This document shows, in pieces, positions 48,553 through 50,571 of a DNA stretch of 50,571 nt (position 1 is the first letter of the stretch; every line of letters starts with the position of its first letter). The position numbers and the translations under genes were made by a program. Origin of the DNA: CAZAOA01 sp964486765. Lineage in GTDB: Bacteria; Patescibacteriota; UBA1384; XYA2-FULL-43-10. Below the pieces are notes generated by a model, which searched no databases, was not told where the DNA came from, and was given only the letters and a program-made list of their open reading frames with translations. The stretch covers positions 1 through 50,571 of the forward strand of contig CAZAOA010000004.1 in NCBI GenBank assembly GCA_964486765.1. Direction: 5' to 3'.

Positions 48553-48906
48553 ATGGCTGAAGAAGATACACAAAATGAAGGGCAACTTGCCGTAGATGTT
48601 TACCAAGACGACCACAGCGTCTATATTTTGGCGCCTGTTGCCGGAGTAAAAGCAAACCAGGTAGATATCTCTATCACCGATGAAGTGGTAACCATTCGTG
48701 GTGAACGAGTTTCAGGACATGATTCTGCTGATGAACAACACTTCACCAAAGAGTGCTATTGGGGGGCATTTTCACGCTCTTATGTTATGCCGATTGCGGT
48801 AAATTCAGATAAGGCTAAAGCCACCTTGAAAGATGGCATGCTTAGGATTGTCATCCCTAAAGATGAAAAAGTTATGACAAAGTTCATAGAAGTTTCAGAC
48901 ACATAA
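48553..48906 (+). CDS. Hsp20/alpha-crystallin small heat-shock protein
   Basis: The 117-residue protein starts at the ATG at 48553 after GAGGGG. The 36 open codons upstream include the promoter and are not translated. QLAVDVYQDDHSVYILAPVA, GVKANQVDISITDEVVTIRG, CYWGAFSRSYVMP and ATLKDGMLRIVIPK (G-x-L near the end) form the alpha-crystallin domain. N- and C-terminal arms are very short. It is an ATP-independent chaperone that holds unfolding proteins. It has its own promoter and terminator. Confidence 0.93.
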   Translation: MAEEDTQNEGQLAVDVYQDDHSVYILAPVAGVKANQVDISITDEVVTIRGERVSGHDSADEQHFTKECYWGAFSRSYVMPIAVNSDKAKATLKDGMLRIVIPKDEKVMTKFIEVSDT

Positions 48907-48930
48907 ATTCTAATTTGAAATTACAACACA

Positions 48931-48950
48931 CCTGCCTGCCGGCAGTCAGG
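48931..48950. repeat. GC-rich palindromic repeat
   Basis: cacctgcctgccggcagtca is a near palindrome around ccggc, in the 3' flank of hsp20. It is related to the cctgcctgcc stretch inside rsmA (5647-5684). Confidence 0.5.
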
Positions 48951-48989
48951 GAAACTTCACATCCCAACGGGGGCCCTTAGGGGCATAAT

Positions 48990-49013
48990 AACACAGAAAG
49001 CTGTGTTTTTTTA
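48990..49013 (+). terminator. Rho-independent terminator of hsp20
   Basis: ACACAG-aaag-CTGTGT followed by TTTTTT. Confidence 0.85.
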
Positions 49014-49174
49014 TTGTATCTGCTCCCATTTCATGATATTTTATTCATAATACAAAATAATGGTTAAATATAGTCTATTGTTAAATGGTTCTGGTTTTGT
49101 GGTTTCTTAACTGTTGTATTCTGGTGCTGTAATATTTATAGATAATGAATATCATTAATGGATATTAGGAGAAT

Positions 49175-50005
49175 ATGAGTAAAATTAGAAAAGCAGTCAT
49201 ACCTGTTGCTGGTTACGGAATAAGATTTTTACCAGCTGCAAAGGCGATCCCAAAAGAGATGTTCCCGATAGTTGACAAACCGATTATTCAGTATGTGGTA
49301 GAGGAGCTAATTGAAGCTGGAATCGAACAGATCATATTTGTAACGTCCTGGCACAAAAGTTCAATTGTAAACCATTTTGACAGACATCTGGAACTTGAAC
49401 AAAAGCTCAAAGAATCTGGTGGAAAAGAAGAGTACATCAAAAAAATTACCTGGCTTAGCGAAGCTGTCGAATATGTAGCTGTAAGGCAAAAAATTATGAA
49501 TGGCAACGGTGGAGCAATACTTGCAGCGAAGAATATTGTGGGAAACGATCCCTTTATCTGCTTTTGGGGAGATGACCTCTTTTCTGCTCGACCTTCAAGG
49601 GCTATTCAGTTAGTCAAGGCGTTTGAAAAATACGGAACTCCGATTGTGGCCGGACTTGAAACTAAAGCAAAAAATGATGTAAACAAATATGCCTACTGTA
49701 GTGGTGAAGAGATAAAAGATGGTATAATAAAAGTTGATAAGATTATTGAGAAGCCCGGAACCCTCGAAGGCGTCCATAATTTGGGTGTCTCCGGATTTAT
49801 ATCAACTCCAGATTTATTTGAAGCGTTGGAGAGATTTAATGCCAAAAAGGGCAAAGAACTTGTTTATGTGGATGGTTTGAACATAATGCTAAAAGATAAT
49901 AAACCGATGCACATTATCAGGCTGAACGAAGCAGGTTTACACGACTGTGGCAACTGTTTAAACTATCATGAGTCAAAGGTTAATTTAGCATTAAAAGATA
50001 AATAG
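49175..50005 (+). CDS. galU: UTP-glucose-1-phosphate uridylyltransferase
   Basis: The 276-residue protein has AVIPVAGYGIRFLPAAKAIP and KEMFPIVDKPIIQYVVEE (nucleotide-binding and catalytic Lys), ICFWGDDLF, then VDKIIEKPG and NLGVSGFI. It makes UDP-glucose for glycans, consistent with the WecA-like and GT4 enzymes in the window. AGGAG precedes the ATG by 7 bases. The usual Gly-x-Gly-T-R is GYGIR, a variant. The stop TAG is followed in the same frame by a DNA methyltransferase fragment. Confidence 0.95.
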   Translation: MSKIRKAVIPVAGYGIRFLPAAKAIPKEMFPIVDKPIIQYVVEELIEAGIEQIIFVTSWHKSSIVNHFDRHLELEQKLKESGGKEEYIKKITWLSEAVEYVAVRQKIMNGNGGAILAAKNIVGNDPFICFWGDDLFSARPSRAIQLVKAFEKYGTPIVAGLETKAKNDVNKYAYCSGEEIKDGIIKVDKIIEKPGTLEGVHNLGVSGFISTPDLFEALERFNAKKGKELVYVDGLNIMLKDNKPMHIIRLNEAGLHDCGNCLNYHESKVNLALKDK

Positions 50006-50571
50006 ATTGACAAATGGTTCAAAAAGTATGTGTCTGATTTTGCCAGAGGAATACCAACGGACGGCGAATTGGTCAATGAGAAAATCAAGCGAGCTTCATT
50101 CTTGGCAAATCTTCAGCAGCATGTACTGAGAGATTGTATGGTTGAAGGTAGGTTTCATAGAGGCCAAGCTCTTTGTGAGATTAAAGAGCGGTTGGCTCAC
50201 CAGAAAAATCAACTGAAAGGTAATTGGGGCAACAAAGGCAATACTGAGATGGATTTCTTCACTCAGTCTGGCAAACCAGGACAGGGCCTAAAGTGGTGGA
50301 CCTTGCAGAATGATTTGTCTGGCTCATGTGTAGCTACAAACATGGATGTGGTTGAGCTGCTAAAGTCTGGAGCATGCGATGTCGAGTGTGCTTATTTCGA
50401 CCCTCCTTATGGTGGAAATTCTTCAGACTATGCTACGATTTACAGATTTCTTGAGGAGTACATTTACAGTCAAGAATTAGAAGATTTGCCACACATGCAG
50501 TCTTATACGAGCAGATTTGTTAAGAAGAGAACATACGAACAAAACTACGTTGAAGTGCTTGAAGCGGCTTC
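50006..50571 (+). pseudogene. DNA adenine methyltransferase fragment (5' truncated, cut at window edge)
   Basis: Directly after the galU TAG, in the same frame, an open stretch of 188 codons runs to the window end. It contains ECAYFDPPYGGNSSDYATIY, the motif IV D-P-P-Y of N6-adenine methyltransferases of the D12 type, preceded by RLAHQKNQLKGNWGNKGNTE and LKWWTLQND. The expected F-x-G-x-G SAM motif and a credible start codon are missing upstream, so the 5' end seems lost by a rearrangement that joined galU to it. Internal ATG codons (for example in RDCMVEGRFH) lack a ribosome site. The downstream part is unseen. Confidence 0.6.

Noticed and set aside
1..50571. CRISPR array, rRNA operon, transposase or integrase gene
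   Set aside because: No regularly spaced repeat array, no rRNA-like stretch and no recombinase motif seen in any frame.

Overview
The window looks like a chromosome segment of a Candidate Phyla Radiation (Patescibacteria) bacterium. The evidence is an AT-rich backbone, tightly packed housekeeping genes with short overlaps, a single-operon type IV pilus system built on PilB/PilC/PilM/PilN/PilO, no amino-acid or nucleotide biosynthesis operons, and many short dispersed repeats that have entered conserved genes in frame. UGA is used as a stop, so the standard code applies. I cannot assign the phylum from sequence alone.

Layout. 1-1855: a partial GNAT-like gene, rsmI and a TrmB-type regulator, all on the minus strand. 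1951-3760: a GC-rich island with its own promoter, a multi-pass membrane protein and an exported barrel-like protein. 3780-7158: an NRAMP-related transporter, rsmA carrying four repeat-derived insertions, and an Rpf/YabE-like cell-wall protein. 7494-8317: a second GC-rich cassette. 8394-10376: uvrD/pcrA. 10411-12561: three GC-rich cassettes (one membrane-anchored protein, two pseudopilin-like proteins) behind near-identical promoters. 12557-13307: repeats and intergenic structure. 13308-16488: dnaB and dnaX. 16489-16988: a DnaA-box array and the pilus promoter. 16989-23426: pilB (with an HU domain fused to its N-terminus), pilC, pilM, pilN, pilO and a PilP-like gene. 23480-26810: two CheY-like regulators, a PilX-like minor pilin and a PAS histidine kinase. 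26871-28898: tRNA-Glu, a DJ-1/PfpI protein, a DUF5678/aspartic protease pair and tRNA-Gln. 28970-35577: PIG-L deacetylase, GT4 glycosyltransferase, gltX, yraN, rplS, a small GC-rich two-gene cassette, rpmA and a THUMP-type methyltransferase. 35609-42878: dnaE, a PH-domain membrane protein, a MraY/WecA-family transferase, ndk and an M16 peptidase. 43024-45664: two tRNA-Ser genes, a 2H-phosphoesterase-like gene, a truncated methyltransferase, a membrane protein and tRNA-Arg(GCG). 45689-50571: ilvA-ridA, comF, hsp20, galU and a DNA methyltransferase fragment cut by the window edge.

How the genes work together. Replication and repair (dnaB, dnaX, dnaE, uvrD), translation (rsmA, rsmI, gltX, rplS, rpmA, tRNAs) and envelope building (WecA/MraY-like, GT4/PIG-L, galU, Rpf-like) form the AT-rich core. 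The pilus operon, the PilX-like pilin, ComF and the two-component genes suggest a regulated surface pilus and possibly DNA uptake. Set into this backbone are GC-rich cassettes, each with an apparent promoter, a strong Shine-Dalgarno sequence and/or a terminator, and mostly encoding membrane, exported or pilin-like proteins. I consider these cassettes and the HU-PilB fusion the most unusual content of the window.
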